From the NCBI RefSeq assembly GCF_022827545.1, contig NZ_CP094669.1, positions 1,392,001-1,456,000 of the forward strand: DNA of 64,000 bases. Direction: 5' to 3'. Position 1 is the stretch's first letter. Every line of letters begins with the position of its first letter. The notes below the pieces were generated by a model. It did no database searches. It was not told the origin of the DNA and was given only the letters and a program-made list of their open reading frames with translations. This document shows, piece after piece, positions 18,301 through 26,761 of this stretch. This stretch comes from Hymenobacter tibetensis (GTDB taxonomy: Bacteria > Bacteroidota > Bacteroidia > Cytophagales > Hymenobacteraceae). The position numbers and the translations under genes were made by a program.

Positions 18301-19815
18301 ATGAAATACCTGCTGGGATACGACATTGGCAGTTCCTCCATCAAAGTAGCGTTACTCAGCGTCGACACCGGGAAGTGTTTGGCTAGCGCCACATCGCCGA
18401 AACAGGAGATGGAAATCGTGGCGAAGGCTGCGGGTTGGGCTGAGCAGGAGCCGGAGCGGTGGTGGCAGGAAGCCGTGAATGCCACCAAGCAGTTGAAAGA
18501 CAAGTTCAGCTTCGACCCGGCCTTGGTAGCCGGCATCGGCATCACCTACCAAATGCACGGGCTGATTCTACTTGACAAAGCCGGCAAGGTGCTACGCCCA
18601 GCCATTATCTGGTGCGACAGCCGGGCTGTCGACTACGGCAACCAAGCTTTCACCGACCTGGGTGAAGAGTACTGCCTGCATTACCTGCTCAACTCACCGG
18701 GCAACTTCACCGCTTCCAAACTGAAGTGGGTGAAAGAAAACGAGCCGGCTATCTACGAGCAAATCCATAAGGTGCAACTGCCCGGCGACTATATTGCTTT
18801 CCAAATGACGGGGCAACTGCAAACTACCGTTTCTGGTTTGTCGGAAGGGGTGTTCTGGAACTTCCGGGAGCACAGCGTCGCCCAGGGCTTACTCGACTAC
18901 TATGGCCTTGACCGGGACTTGCTGCCCGAAGTAGTGGACACCTTCGCCGAGCATGGCCGCCTGACGGCCGAGGCTGCGCAGGAACTGGGGTTGCACGCTG
19001 GTACGCCCATCAGCTACCGGGCCGGCGACCAGCCCAACAATGCTTTCTCGTTGAACGTGTTGGAGCCCGGTGAAATAGCGGCTACTGCTGGGACCAGCGG
19101 TGTGGTATATGGCATCAGTGAAACGCCCGTTTCCGATCCTCGCTCCCGCGTTAACACCTTCGTGCACGTGAACAGTACGGAAGCCCAGCCCCGCAATGGC
19201 GTGCTGATGTGCGTGAACGGCACGGGTATCCTAAATAGCTGGCTCCGCAAAGTGGTGGGCGAACTACCCTACGACGAAATGAACCAACTGGCCGCACAAG
19301 CCCCAGTGGGAGCGGAGGGGCTGTTGTTTCTCCCCTTCGGCAACGGCGCCGAGCGTATTTTGGAAAACCGCCCCACCGAAGCCGAACTGCACGGGCTCAG
19401 CTTCAATAGGCACTCCCGCGCACACGTGCTGCGGGCCGCCCAAGAAGGCATTGTATTCGCCTTCAACTATGGCCTCGACATTATGCGGGGCATGGGCGTG
19501 CAGGTGCAGAAAGTGCGTGCCGGCAGTGCCAATATGTTTTTGAGCCCACTGTTCCGGGAGGCTTTCGTAAACAGCAGCAACGTAACACTAGAGTTATATA
19601 ACACAGACGCTGCGCAAGGTGCAGCTCGGGGTGCCGGCATCGGGGTAGGCGTATACGCTAGTCCTGCCGAGGCATTTGGCAGTTTAGAGCGTTTGCTTAC
19701 GCTGGAGCCCACCCCCGACTTGCAGGAGCAGTACCAGGGCGCCTATGCTCGCTGGCACCGCACCCTGACGCAACAGATCCTTTCATCCACAACCCAACCA
19801 TCCCATGTCGAGTAA
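18301..19815 (+). CDS. xylB: Xylulokinase
   Basis: FGGY-family kinase of 504 residues that phosphorylates D-xylulose. The N-terminal phosphate-binding motif [14 protein letters not shown] is at 6-19, the substrate segment [10 protein letters not shown] is at about 83-92, IIWCDSRA follows, and the second ATP domain has [15 protein letters not shown]. The 3' end overlaps xylA by 11 bases, so the two are one operon in the order kinase-isomerase. The neighbour xylA makes xylulose the most likely substrate among the FGGY kinases. Confidence 0.92.
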   Translation: MKYLLGYDIGSSSIKVALLSVDTGKCLASATSPKQEMEIVAKAAGWAEQEPERWWQEAVNATKQLKDKFSFDPALVAGIGITYQMHGLILLDKAGKVLRPAIIWCDSRAVDYGNQAFTDLGEEYCLHYLLNSPGNFTASKLKWVKENEPAIYEQIHKVQLPGDYIAFQMTGQLQTTVSGLSEGVFWNFREHSVAQGLLDYYGLDRDLLPEVVDTFAEHGRLTAEAAQELGLHAGTPISYRAGDQPNNAFSLNVLEPGEIAATAGTSGVVYGISETPVSDPRSRVNTFVHVNSTEAQPRNGVLMCVNGTGILNSWLRKVVGELPYDEMNQLAAQAPVGAEGLLFLPFGNGAERILENRPTEAELHGLSFNRHSRAHVLRAAQEGIVFAFNYGLDIMRGMGVQVQKVRAGSANMFLSPLFREAFVNSSNVTLELYNTDAAQGAARGAGIGVGVYASPAEAFGSLERLLTLEPTPDLQEQYQGAYARWHRTLTQQILSSTTQPSHVE

Positions 19816-21136
19816 CACGCTGACGAAGACCGAGTTTTTCACGGGCATCGCGCCCATCCAGTACGAAGGCCGCGAGTCGGACAACCCGCTGGCCTTTAAG
19901 TGGTACGACCCGACCCGCGTGGTGGCCGGCAAAACCATGCAAGAGCACCTGCGCTTCGCCGTCTCCTACTGGCACACCTTCACCGGCACCGGCGGCGACC
20001 CCTTCGGCCCCGGCACCAAGCAGTTTGCCTGGGATGCGCACCACGACATCCTGGGCCGGGCCCAGGCTAAGGCCGATGCCGCCTTCGAGTTCTTCACCAA
20101 GCTCGGCACGCCCTACTACTGCTTCCATGACATTGACCTGGTGGACGAGGGCAGCTCGCTGAGCGAGTACGAGCGCAACCTGAGCGCCATCGTGGACTAC
20201 CTCAAGCAGCACCAGCAGGCGAGCGGCGTGCAACTGCTCTGGGGCACGGCCAACGTGTTTTCCAACCCGCGCTACATGAACGGGGCCAGCACCAACCCCG
20301 ACTTCTCGGTGGTCGCCTACGCGGGCACGCAAGTGAAAAACTCCATCGACGCCACCATTGCCCTGGGCGGGCAGGGCTACACCTTCTGGGGGGGCCGCGA
20401 GGGCTACATGACCTTGCTCAACACCAACATGAAGCGCGAGCTGGCGCACTTGGGCCAGTTCCTGACCATAGCCCGCGACTATGCCCGCAAGCAGGGCTTC
20501 ACGGGCAAGTTCTTCATCGAGCCCAAGCCGGCCGAGCCCACCAAGCACCAGTACGACTTCGACGCGGCGACCGTGCTCGGCTTTTTGCGGGAGCACGGGC
20601 TGCAGGACGACTTCATGCTGAACCTGGAAGTGAACCACGCCACGCTGGCGGGCCACACGTTCCAGCACGAGCTGCAAGTAGCGGCCGACGCCAACCTGCT
20701 GGGCAGCATCGACGCCAACCGGGGCGACTACCAGAACGGCTGGGACACGGACCAGTTCCCCAACAACCTGAACGAGCTGACCGAGTCGATGCTCATCATT
20801 TTGGAGCACGGCGGCATCCAGCCGGGGGGCATCAACTTCGACGCCAAGACGCGGCGCAACTCCACCGACTTGGAGGACATCTTCATTGCCCACATTGCCG
20901 GCATGGACACGTTTGCGCGGGCGCTGGTGGTGGCCAACGATATTTTAGAGAAGTCGCCCTACAAGCAGTTCCGCACCGAGCGCTACGCCTCGTTTGATGC
21001 CGGCGAGGGTGCCGCTTTCGAGAAAGGCCAGCTGACGCTGGAAGACCTGCGCACGATTGCCCACAACGCGGGCGAGCCGCCGCTGAAGAGCGGCAAGCAG
21101 GAGTGGCTCGAAGCCATCATCAACCAGTATATCTAA
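19805..21136 (+). CDS. xylA: Xylose isomerase
   Basis: Converts D-xylose to D-xylulose; 443 residues, as in the class II enzymes. His108 and Asp111 in [10 protein letters not shown] form the catalytic pair; the metal-site segments [15 protein letters not shown] and the later [10 protein letters not shown] and GSIDANRGD regions are intact. It is translated from within the end of xylB and followed by a strong terminator. No xylose transporter or regulator lies in the window. Confidence 0.96.
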   Translation: MSSNTLTKTEFFTGIAPIQYEGRESDNPLAFKWYDPTRVVAGKTMQEHLRFAVSYWHTFTGTGGDPFGPGTKQFAWDAHHDILGRAQAKADAAFEFFTKLGTPYYCFHDIDLVDEGSSLSEYERNLSAIVDYLKQHQQASGVQLLWGTANVFSNPRYMNGASTNPDFSVVAYAGTQVKNSIDATIALGGQGYTFWGGREGYMTLLNTNMKRELAHLGQFLTIARDYARKQGFTGKFFIEPKPAEPTKHQYDFDAATVLGFLREHGLQDDFMLNLEVNHATLAGHTFQHELQVAADANLLGSIDANRGDYQNGWDTDQFPNNLNELTESMLIILEHGGIQPGGINFDAKTRRNSTDLEDIFIAHIAGMDTFARALVVANDILEKSPYKQFRTERYASFDAGEGAAFEKGQLTLEDLRTIAHNAGEPPLKSGKQEWLEAIINQYI

Positions 21137-21151
21137 GCGCAAGCTATAACC

Positions 21152-21195
21152 AACAAAAAAGAGGACCTACCGCAAGGTGGGTCCTCTTTTTTGTT
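21152..21195 (+). terminator. Rho-independent terminator of the xylBA operon
   Basis: AACAAAAAAGAGGACC pairs with GGTCCTCTTTTTTGTT over 16 bases, extended by a G-U pair and an inner ACC/GGT stem capped by a GCAA tetraloop. It begins 16 bases after the xylA stop. Confidence 0.92.
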
Positions 21196-21304
21196 GCGCT
21201 CTGTGGTATTGCTACAGCTGGGTTGCTGCTGGTATGTATGCTTCCAACACAGAGGAGTGAAGCTGCCTCGGCTTGTAGTCAAGGCCCATTGCGTAATTTG
21301 GCGT

Positions 21305-22177
21305 ATGAATTCGCTGATCTACTTGGCCTACGGGTTGCCTGACCTGATTAATGAGGGCATTTATAGCATCCTCTCGTATCAGCGACTTGCGCGGCGCGAC
21401 TTGGCGCAGATACTTATCTACACCGACCAGCCCACGGAGTTCCAACAGGTACTTGGGACACCGGCCAACATACAGTACCCGCCCATTAGTGCGGGGCAAT
21501 GGCAAGCTTGGCGCGGCAGCCGGGTGTATTTGCTGAAAATAGAGGTGCTAAAGCACGCAGCTGAACACTATCCCGGCAACCTGTTATTCGTGGATACGGA
21601 TACTATCTGGCAACAAGATCCGGAACCCATCTTCCATGCCCTTGGTGGTGGGCAGCGCTACATGCATGTCTGTGAGGGGGTGATGGCGGAAGGAGATTAT
21701 TTAAGCCAGAAAATCTACCGCCGTCTACGGGGGCACCAGTGGCAAATCAATGGCCGCACGTTCACTTTGGATGCCACCACACGGCTCTACAATTCTGGAG
21801 TGCTTGGCTTCCCAAGCCACGACGCCAGCTTGTTGGATGGCATACGGGAGCTGGCTGAGCAGCTGTATGCCACCTACAACAAGCATATTATGGAGCAGCT
21901 AGCCTTTAGTATGCAGTTCCAAACGGATAGGACGCTGGCAGAGGCTGCGCCGTATGTGCTGCATTACTGGAACCTCAAAGAAATCCGTCCGGTGCTGACG
22001 CAACTAGTGCACCGCTACGCACCGCAAGGGCTCGATGTGCTTTACGCCCAACTCAGCCGGGTGAACATCTCCGAACTGCACGCACAAGAGCTGGCGTATC
22101 GAGGACTGGCTGGCTGGCAGCGCACGTTGCTGAAGCTTCAGGGCCGGCGGTGGCGTCTGCCGCACATCGACGTGTAG
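21305..22177 (+). CDS. Putative glycosyltransferase with DXD motif
   Basis: A protein of 290 residues from the ATG at 21305 (MNSLIYLAYGLPDLINEG); the frame is open back into the xylA terminator but that part is not coding. LLFVDTDTIWQQDP at 93-106 contains an Asp-Thr-Asp motif after a hydrophobic strand, as in GT-A fold transferases that bind nucleotide sugars through a metal. TTRLYNSGVLGF further on resembles the acceptor-side loop of the same fold. It has no membrane segment. The donor and acceptor cannot be named; it may be a surface-polysaccharide enzyme. Confidence 0.6.
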   Translation: MNSLIYLAYGLPDLINEGIYSILSYQRLARRDLAQILIYTDQPTEFQQVLGTPANIQYPPISAGQWQAWRGSRVYLLKIEVLKHAAEHYPGNLLFVDTDTIWQQDPEPIFHALGGGQRYMHVCEGVMAEGDYLSQKIYRRLRGHQWQINGRTFTLDATTRLYNSGVLGFPSHDASLLDGIRELAEQLYATYNKHIMEQLAFSMQFQTDRTLAEAAPYVLHYWNLKEIRPVLTQLVHRYAPQGLDVLYAQLSRVNISELHAQELAYRGLAGWQRTLLKLQGRRWRLPHIDV

Positions 22178-22206
22178 CCAGTCCGCTTAGGTGCGCCGCC
22201 ACTAGC

Positions 22207-22578
22207 TTATCCTTCCTCCCGATGCACAGTGGCGGGGTTGAAGGCCGGCACGCACACCGACCAGTACTCGCATTCCGCATCGAACGGGTTGGAATAGCGC
22301 ACTCGTGCCCCCGCCTTGATCAGCAACGACTCGCCAGCAGTTAGCTCCACTACGTCGCCGTCGATTTCAAACCGCTTGTGGCCTCGTACCACAATCGTTA
22401 CTTCATCGAACTCCGGGGTCTGGTGGGGCTCGCTCCACTGGGGCGGGGCTACCATATGGGCCACGCTGTACTGGGCGGTTTGGGTGCTAGCTAAGCCAAT
22501 ATGCTCTTCAATGAGCTTCCCATCGGTGGTGGGCACAACAAACGGGTTCTGCTGGCGGAAATAGCGCTTCTCAGGCAT
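22207..22578 (-). CDS. Cupin-domain protein
   Basis: A 123-residue single-domain cupin from the ATG at 22578. The first cupin motif is reduced (EPHQTPEFDEVTIVVRGHKRFEIDG) and the second reads GESLLIKAGARVRYSNPFDAECEYW. The longer upstream frame is arginine- and proline-rich shadow of the Kazal gene. Such small cupins bind metals or small ligands; the exact role is unknown. It lies 22 bases downstream of the Kazal lipoprotein gene on the same strand, so they may be co-transcribed. Confidence 0.75.
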   Translation of the reverse strand: MPEKRYFRQQNPFVVPTTDGKLIEEHIGLASTQTAQYSVAHMVAPPQWSEPHQTPEFDEVTIVVRGHKRFEIDGDVVELTAGESLLIKAGARVRYSNPFDAECEYWSVCVPAFNPATVHREEG

Positions 22579-22600
22579 AGTACGCAATGATAGGGGAGGG

Positions 22601-22843
22601 TTAGGGCTTTTGCGAACCGGGGCAGGCACCGGGCTTGAAGCTGGTGAGGCCCGCATTGGTGGCCGTACAGGCGTTGCCGTACGTTTTGCCGTCGCAGCCG
22701 CATACGGGGTCATACTGCATGGTGCACATGGCATCCGTACGAATTTTGGCTGGGTCGATGCAGGGTTTGGCGGCAGTGGGAGGGGTCTGTTTCTGGCAGG
22801 CTCCCGATAGCAGCAAGACTAGCAGAGGCAACAAGATTCTCAT
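22601..22843 (-). CDS. Kazal-type protease inhibitor-like lipoprotein
   Basis: An 80-residue lipoprotein. The signal peptide ends in a lipobox (LLSGAC, Cys16 acylated). The mature part has six cysteines at 28, 40, 48, 50, 59 and 74, and the segment [15 protein letters not shown] at 45-59 is the Kazal signature, with the reactive loop expected around residues 40-47 (CTMQYDPV). Kazal domains inhibit serine proteases. A membrane-anchored copy would act at the periplasmic or outer surface. Target and function are not known. Confidence 0.85.
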   Translation of the reverse strand: MRILLPLLVLLLSGACQKQTPPTAAKPCIDPAKIRTDAMCTMQYDPVCGCDGKTYGNACTATNAGLTSFKPGACPGSQKP

Positions 22844-23218
22844 GAGCGTACGCGAAGAGTGGAGTGCGAAAGTAGAACTTCGGCGTCATATACGGCTACA
22901 CGGCCCGGCTAGGGGAGGAGCGGGTTTAGGGTGGCGGTGGTCCATCTAAGCTATCCGCTTTAGGCAGCGCAAAGGGTGCAACGGCCATTGTACGGCGGAG
23001 CTATATTCCGTTGGCGGCATGCCGAGCAAGTAGGAAACCGCTATATTGTGAAACCCTACTTTTTTAGGGCTCAATGAAAACCTGTGCAGCTTGGCGCCGT
23101 ATTAGGCTCAGAATGGCAGAAACTTGATACGCTGGTGACAGCCTATTTAGCGCGGCGGCCACCACTCGGCCACCGAGAGTCATTGATCTGAAATTCATCA
23201 CCTTTCTCTCTCCACACT
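22844..23218. other. Intergenic region without recognisable gene
   Basis: Between the divergent Kazal lipoprotein and YtxH-CsbD genes there are 375 bases without a credible ORF. It must hold both promoters; I see no clear TTG-N20-TAnnTTTG match and no strong hairpin. Confidence 0.5.
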
Positions 23219-23653
23219 ATGTCGTATTACGAAGAAGACAACTCGGGTAAGATTCTCCTCGCTGCTTTGGCTGGTGCCGGTGCCGGTATCATTGCTGGTT
23301 TGTTGATGGCTCCCGATAAAGGCAAAGCCACCCGCGAGAAAATCGGCAGCGCTGCTACCAAGTACAGCGGCCAGTTTGGCGAGCAGTTCTCTAAATACAC
23401 TGAAGACCTGGACGCTAAATTCAAAGGCTACGTTGAGAAACTAGAAGACCTAGGCATCGGTGGTGCTGGCAGCAGCTTGAAGCTGAAAGGCACCTGGGAC
23501 GACGCCAAAGGCAAGCTGAAGCAGCAGTACGCGCAGCTGACCGACGAAGACCTAGAGTATGCCGAAGGCAAAAGCGACGAGCTAGTAGGCCGTTTGCAGC
23601 AGAAACTCGGCAAAGCTAAAAGCGAAGTCGTGAAAATGCTGAATGATTTGTAG
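23219..23653 (+). CDS. YtxH-CsbD fusion stress protein
   Basis: A 144-residue protein made of two stress-related modules. Residues 10-75 are YtxH-like: a glycine-rich hydrophobic helix (ILLAALAGAGAGIIAGLLMAP) followed by an amphipathic helix. Residues 88-137 match the CsbD pattern (LKLKGTWDDAKGKLKQQY, LTDEDLEYAEGKSDELVGRLQQKLG). In most bacteria these are separate small proteins induced by general stress. The N-terminal helix may anchor it to a membrane. Its own terminator follows and a second YtxH gene starts about 190 bases later. Confidence 0.85.
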   Translation: MSYYEEDNSGKILLAALAGAGAGIIAGLLMAPDKGKATREKIGSAATKYSGQFGEQFSKYTEDLDAKFKGYVEKLEDLGIGGAGSSLKLKGTWDDAKGKLKQQYAQLTDEDLEYAEGKSDELVGRLQQKLGKAKSEVVKMLNDL

Positions 23654-23671
23654 GCTACACCAGCCTTCTAC

Positions 23672-23710
23672 AAAAGCCTCTGTTTTCGCAAGAAAGCAGA
23701 GGCTTTTTTT
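23672..23710 (+). terminator. Rho-independent terminator
   Basis: AAAAGCCTCTG pairs with CAGAGGCTTTT over 11 bases, followed by a T run, 19 bases after the YtxH-CsbD stop. Confidence 0.92.
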
Positions 23711-23846
23711 GTTAACCTAAACCTAATCAGGACCGTTAGCACACTCAAGAAAGTTGCTTGCTGGAAGCTGCCCAGCGAAACGGCCAGCCACCTTCTTGTT
23801 TCTCGGCGTTCTTCTCTTTTCTCACTTTATAACTGCTGCGTTTGTT

Positions 23847-24224
23847 ATGCAAGACACCAAAGGCAAAGTGATTTTTTCTCTGCTTGCTGCAGCCACTGCG
23901 GGCATTGTAACGGGCTTGCTATTGGCTCCCGAAACCGGCGAAGAAACTCGGGCAGGCCTCAAAAAGTCGGCTGGTAAGTTCAGCGACGACCTCAATAAAC
24001 TGTTCAAAGACGGTTTGTCGCGCCTAAGCTCCCTAAAAGAGCAAGCTCCTGCTTCCGCAGAGCAGCAGTCTGACCGCTCAGCGGCCGATAGCCTGCTCGG
24101 TTCCATCAATACGCCCGGTGGTTTCACAGAGCCAGCCCTTGGTAGCGCCGACGACTTCGATTCTGACTACGATGGTAGTGGCGGTGATGCCCGTCATTCG
24201 GCTGGCTACGGCAAAGGGCTTTAA
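23847..24224 (+). CDS. YtxH-domain protein
   Basis: A 125-residue protein from the ATG at 23847 (MQDTKGKVIFSLL). The N-terminal hydrophobic, glycine-containing helix VIFSLLAAATAGIVTGLLLAP and the following ETGEETRAGLKKSAGKFSDDLN are the YtxH pattern shared with the preceding gene. The remainder is acidic and rich in Ser, Asp and Gly, probably disordered. There is no terminator directly after the stop: the first downstream hairpin with a T tail is the 3' end of structured RNA copy 1, so that RNA may be part of this gene's 3' untranslated region. Confidence 0.8.
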   Translation: MQDTKGKVIFSLLAAATAGIVTGLLLAPETGEETRAGLKKSAGKFSDDLNKLFKDGLSRLSSLKEQAPASAEQQSDRSAADSLLGSINTPGGFTEPALGSADDFDSDYDGSGGDARHSAGYGKGL

Positions 24225-24240
24225 AAAAAGTACTCTATTT

Positions 24241-24484
24241 CGTAACCTGATTTCAATCGCGCCGTTAAAGAATATACAACCGACTTGAAAGAAGATCGGA
24301 GATTTCATTGTCGTAAAATTGCCGGCTGCTGAGCTTCTGGCGGGATTGGTTAAATATCCCACCAGTAAAATCTAGCGTTGCCCATCGCAAGCTTCTGCAA
24401 TAGAACCCGGTTGGAAGGGTAAGTTTGTTGTATCAAAAAGGAAAGCCTCCCGCTATTCAATGCGCGGGAGGCTTTCTGATTTTT
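24241..24484 (+). ncRNA. Structured RNA, tandem copy 1 (unrecognised family)
   Basis: This copy of about 240 bases shares sequence blocks in the same order with copy 2 at 24535-24772. Hairpins: CCGACTT/AAGaTCGG around loop GAAAG (24280-24299); CTGGCGGGAT/ATCCCACCAG around loop TGGTTAAAT (24337-24365); TTGC/GCAA around loop CCATC (24378-24390); ACCC/GGGT (24405-24420); and a 13-base terminator stem (24441-24453 with 24464-24476) followed by TGATTTTT. Shared single-stranded blocks are CGTAACCT, GCCGTTAAAGA, GTAAAATTGCCGGC, CAGTAAAATC, GCAAGCTTCT and GGTAAGTT. No credible ORF spans it. I do not recognise a known family. Confidence 0.78.
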
Positions 24485-24534
24485 AGGCTTGTATGGTTAA
24501 CGCGAATCTATTTTTTAAATAAAATGCGTTTGCT

Positions 24535-24772
24535 CGTAACCTCTCGCAACACGCCGCCGTTAAAGAGAATGTAACTAGCTTGAAAGAAGCTGAGTAGCAC
24601 ACTTGAAGTAAAATTGCCGGCAGTAGAGCTTCTGTTTGGTCTTGGTTAACTAGATCAAACAGTAAAATCGTACTTGTCCATCGCAAGCTTCTTTAAGTAA
24701 GTCTTTCAGCTGAAAGGTAAGTTAGAAACAAAAGAAAGCCTCCCGCACAGTGATATGCGGGAGGCTTTCTGC
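24535..24772 (+). ncRNA. Structured RNA, tandem copy 2 (unrecognised family)
   Basis: Same architecture as copy 1 with different stem sequences: ACTAGCTT/AAGCTgAGT around loop GAAAG (24574-24595); CTGTTTGGTCT/AGATCAAACAG around loop TGGTTAACT (24632-24662); CTTGT/GCAAG around loop CCATC (24673-24687); CTTTC/GAAAG (24703-24716); and a 15-base terminator stem (24733-24747 with 24756-24770). Wobble pairs in the second and third hairpins work only in plus-strand RNA, which sets the orientation. The 50 bases after the copy 1 terminator could hold a separate promoter. The T tail is weaker than in copy 1. Confidence 0.78.
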
Positions 24773-24839
24773 TTTATATAGGTAAACCGAGCCGGCAGTA
24801 GTCTGAATAGTTCTTTTAAGTTATTGTGCCCCGGCAGCC

Positions 24840-24877
24840 AATAAAAAGAGCTTGCCACAAGGCAAGCTCTTTTTATT
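24840..24877. terminator. Terminator downstream of lysS
   Basis: A perfect 17-base stem (AATAAAAAGAGCTTGCC with its reverse complement) around an ACAA loop. It has A and T runs on both sides and can act on both strands; it lies 50 bases past the lysS stop. Confidence 0.92.
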
Positions 24878-24927
24878 GTGTCCATTATCATGCAGCGCTC
24901 AGGCTTTTCTGAGCAGCAAGACAATTA

Positions 24928-26481
24928 TTACTCAGGCTTTGGTGCGTTTTCCGACTTGGTGTTCTCCGGCTTCATCTGTGGGAAGAACAACACATCTTGG
25001 ATAGAATTGGAGTTGGTCATGATCATGCTGAGGCGGTCTATACCGATACCCAAGCCCGCTGTAGGCGGCATGCCATACTCTAGGGCACGCAGGAAGTCCT
25101 CGTCAAGCACCATGGCTTCGGTGTCGCCGCGCTTACCTAGCTCCAATTGCTCCTCGAAGCGGGCCCGCTGGTCGATGGGGTCATTCAACTCCGAGAAGGC
25201 GTTGCAGATTTCCTTGCCGTTGCAGATAGCCTCGAACCGCTCCACTAGCCCCGGCTTGCTCCGGTGCTTCTTGGCCAGCGGCGACATTTCCACCGGGTAG
25301 TCGGTGATGAAGGTAGGCTGGATCAGTTTCGGCTCTACATGCTCGCCAAAAATTTCATCGATGATCTTAGCTTTGCCCATGCTTGGGTCGAGGGCCACTT
25401 TCAACTCTTTGGCCGCAGTACGTAGCTCATCTTCCGACTTGCCGTCGATGTTGAAGCCCGTGAAGTGCTCGATGGATTCGGCCATGGTGTAGCGTTTCCA
25501 AGGCCGCTGGAAGTTGATGAGGTTGTCGCCGACCTGCACCTCAGTCTGGCCGTGCAGGGTCAGGGCTACGCGCTCCACCATTTCTTCTACCAAGTCCATC
25601 ATCCAGTAGTAGTCTTTATAGGCTACATACAGTTCCATCTGCGTGAACTCCGGGTTGTGGAAGCGCGACATGCCTTCGTTGCGGAAGTCTTTGCTGAATT
25701 CATATACCCCATCAAAGCCACCCACAATCAGGCGCTTTAGGTACAGCTCGTTGGCAATGCGCAGATACAGCGTCATGTCCAGCGTGTTGTGGTGGGTTTT
25801 GAAGGGGCGAGCGGCCGCACCGCCATACAAGGGCTGTAGGATAGGGGTTTCCACCTCCAAATAACCTTTGTCGTTCAAGTAGTTGCGCATGGCCTGCACC
25901 AACTGCGTACGCTTCACAAAAGCGTCGCGCACCTGCGGGTTCACCACCAAGTCCACGTAGCGCTGGCGGTAGCGCTGTTCGGGGTCGGTGAAGGCGTCGT
26001 ACGTTTTCTTTTCACCAGTGGCTTCGTCAACTGCTTCCCGAACAACGGGCAGCGGACGCAGACTTTTGCTCAGGAATTTGAACTCCGTTACGTGGATGGA
26101 TATTTCACCTACCATCGTAGTAAACACGCGGCCCTTCACGCCCACAAAGTCGCCAAGGTCGACTAGCTTCTTGAAGACGTTGTTGTACAGAGACTTGTCT
26201 TCGCCAGGGCAGATTTCGTCGCGGTTTACGTACAGCTGGATACGGCCCGAGGCATCCATCAGCTCGGCAAACGAGGCTTTACCCATCACCCGTACCGACA
26301 TAACCCGGCCGGCTAAGCTTACTTCTTGGAAGTTGTTTAGCTCGGGGTGGTAGTTGTCAAGAATTTCCTGAGCGTAGAAACTGACGTCGAACAACTCGGA
26401 AGGATACGGCTCGATACCAAGCTTCTGGAGTTCCTCTAGCTTGTTGCGACGAATTATTTCCTGTTCGCTAAGATGATGCAT
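24928..26481 (-). CDS. lysS: Lysyl-tRNA synthetase, class II
   Basis: Charges tRNA-Lys. From the ATG at 26481 ([22 protein letters not shown]) it has 517 residues, normal for LysRS-II; the open frame upstream is not coding. It has the N-terminal OB-fold anticodon domain ([23 protein letters not shown]) and the class II catalytic domain with [20 protein letters not shown] (motif 2) and [11 protein letters not shown] (motif 3). The C terminus adds a short lineage-specific tail. The gene appears to be alone in its transcript. Confidence 0.97.
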   Translation of the reverse strand: MHHLSEQEIIRRNKLEELQKLGIEPYPSELFDVSFYAQEILDNYHPELNNFQEVSLAGRVMSVRVMGKASFAELMDASGRIQLYVNRDEICPGEDKSLYNNVFKKLVDLGDFVGVKGRVFTTMVGEISIHVTEFKFLSKSLRPLPVVREAVDEATGEKKTYDAFTDPEQRYRQRYVDLVVNPQVRDAFVKRTQLVQAMRNYLNDKGYLEVETPILQPLYGGAAARPFKTHHNTLDMTLYLRIANELYLKRLIVGGFDGVYEFSKDFRNEGMSRFHNPEFTQMELYVAYKDYYWMMDLVEEMVERVALTLHGQTEVQVGDNLINFQRPWKRYTMAESIEHFTGFNIDGKSEDELRTAAKELKVALDPSMGKAKIIDEIFGEHVEPKLIQPTFITDYPVEMSPLAKKHRSKPGLVERFEAICNGKEICNAFSELNDPIDQRARFEEQLELGKRGDTEAMVLDEDFLRALEYGMPPTAGLGIGIDRLSMIMTNSNSIQDVLFFPQMKPENTKSENAPKPE

Positions 26482-26690
26482 GGGGCAGGGAGTAAAAAGA
26501 AGGCCCGTTGAGGGCCAAAAGTCGAGCCGCAAAAATAGCGCAGCCCACTCGCCTAACCTAATAGGCTTGGTACTGCGCAAGCGTCATACGTACTCAACCG
26601 CTTTCCACTTGCTAAGGTTAACTTGAAACGAGCGCAACTACTGTTCTTCGCTTCACAAAGCAATGTGCACGCGTACATGGCCCACAAGCA

Positions 26691-26720
26691 AAAAGCGCCA
26701 CCCTAAAAGGATGGCGCTTT
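26691..26720 (-). terminator. Terminator of the gene at 26762-27805
   Basis: AAAGCGCCA pairs with TGGCGCTTT with an inner CC/GG; on the minus strand the stem is followed by TTTTTGC. It lies about 40 bases beyond the stop of the upstream minus-strand gene. Confidence 0.85.
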
Positions 26721-26761
26721 GGTGTATATGGAGTAAGACCTAATATAATACAGAGCGGTAC

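Noticed and set aside
19697..20893. 398-codon open frame on the minus strand opposite xylA
   Set aside because: Shadow of the xylA codon pattern; composition dominated by Val, Gly, Leu and Arg with no recognisable domain.
24078..24362. 94-codon minus-strand frame across the YtxH end and RNA copy 1
   Set aside because: The same bases show paired changes between two RNA copies on the plus strand, which explains conservation better than coding does.
24483..24686. 67-codon minus-strand frame in RNA copy 2
   Set aside because: No matching frame in copy 1, and the region is explained by hairpins.
24784..24806. Possible third copy of the structured RNA
   Set aside because: Only the short GCCGGCAGTAG block recurs; none of the hairpins follow.
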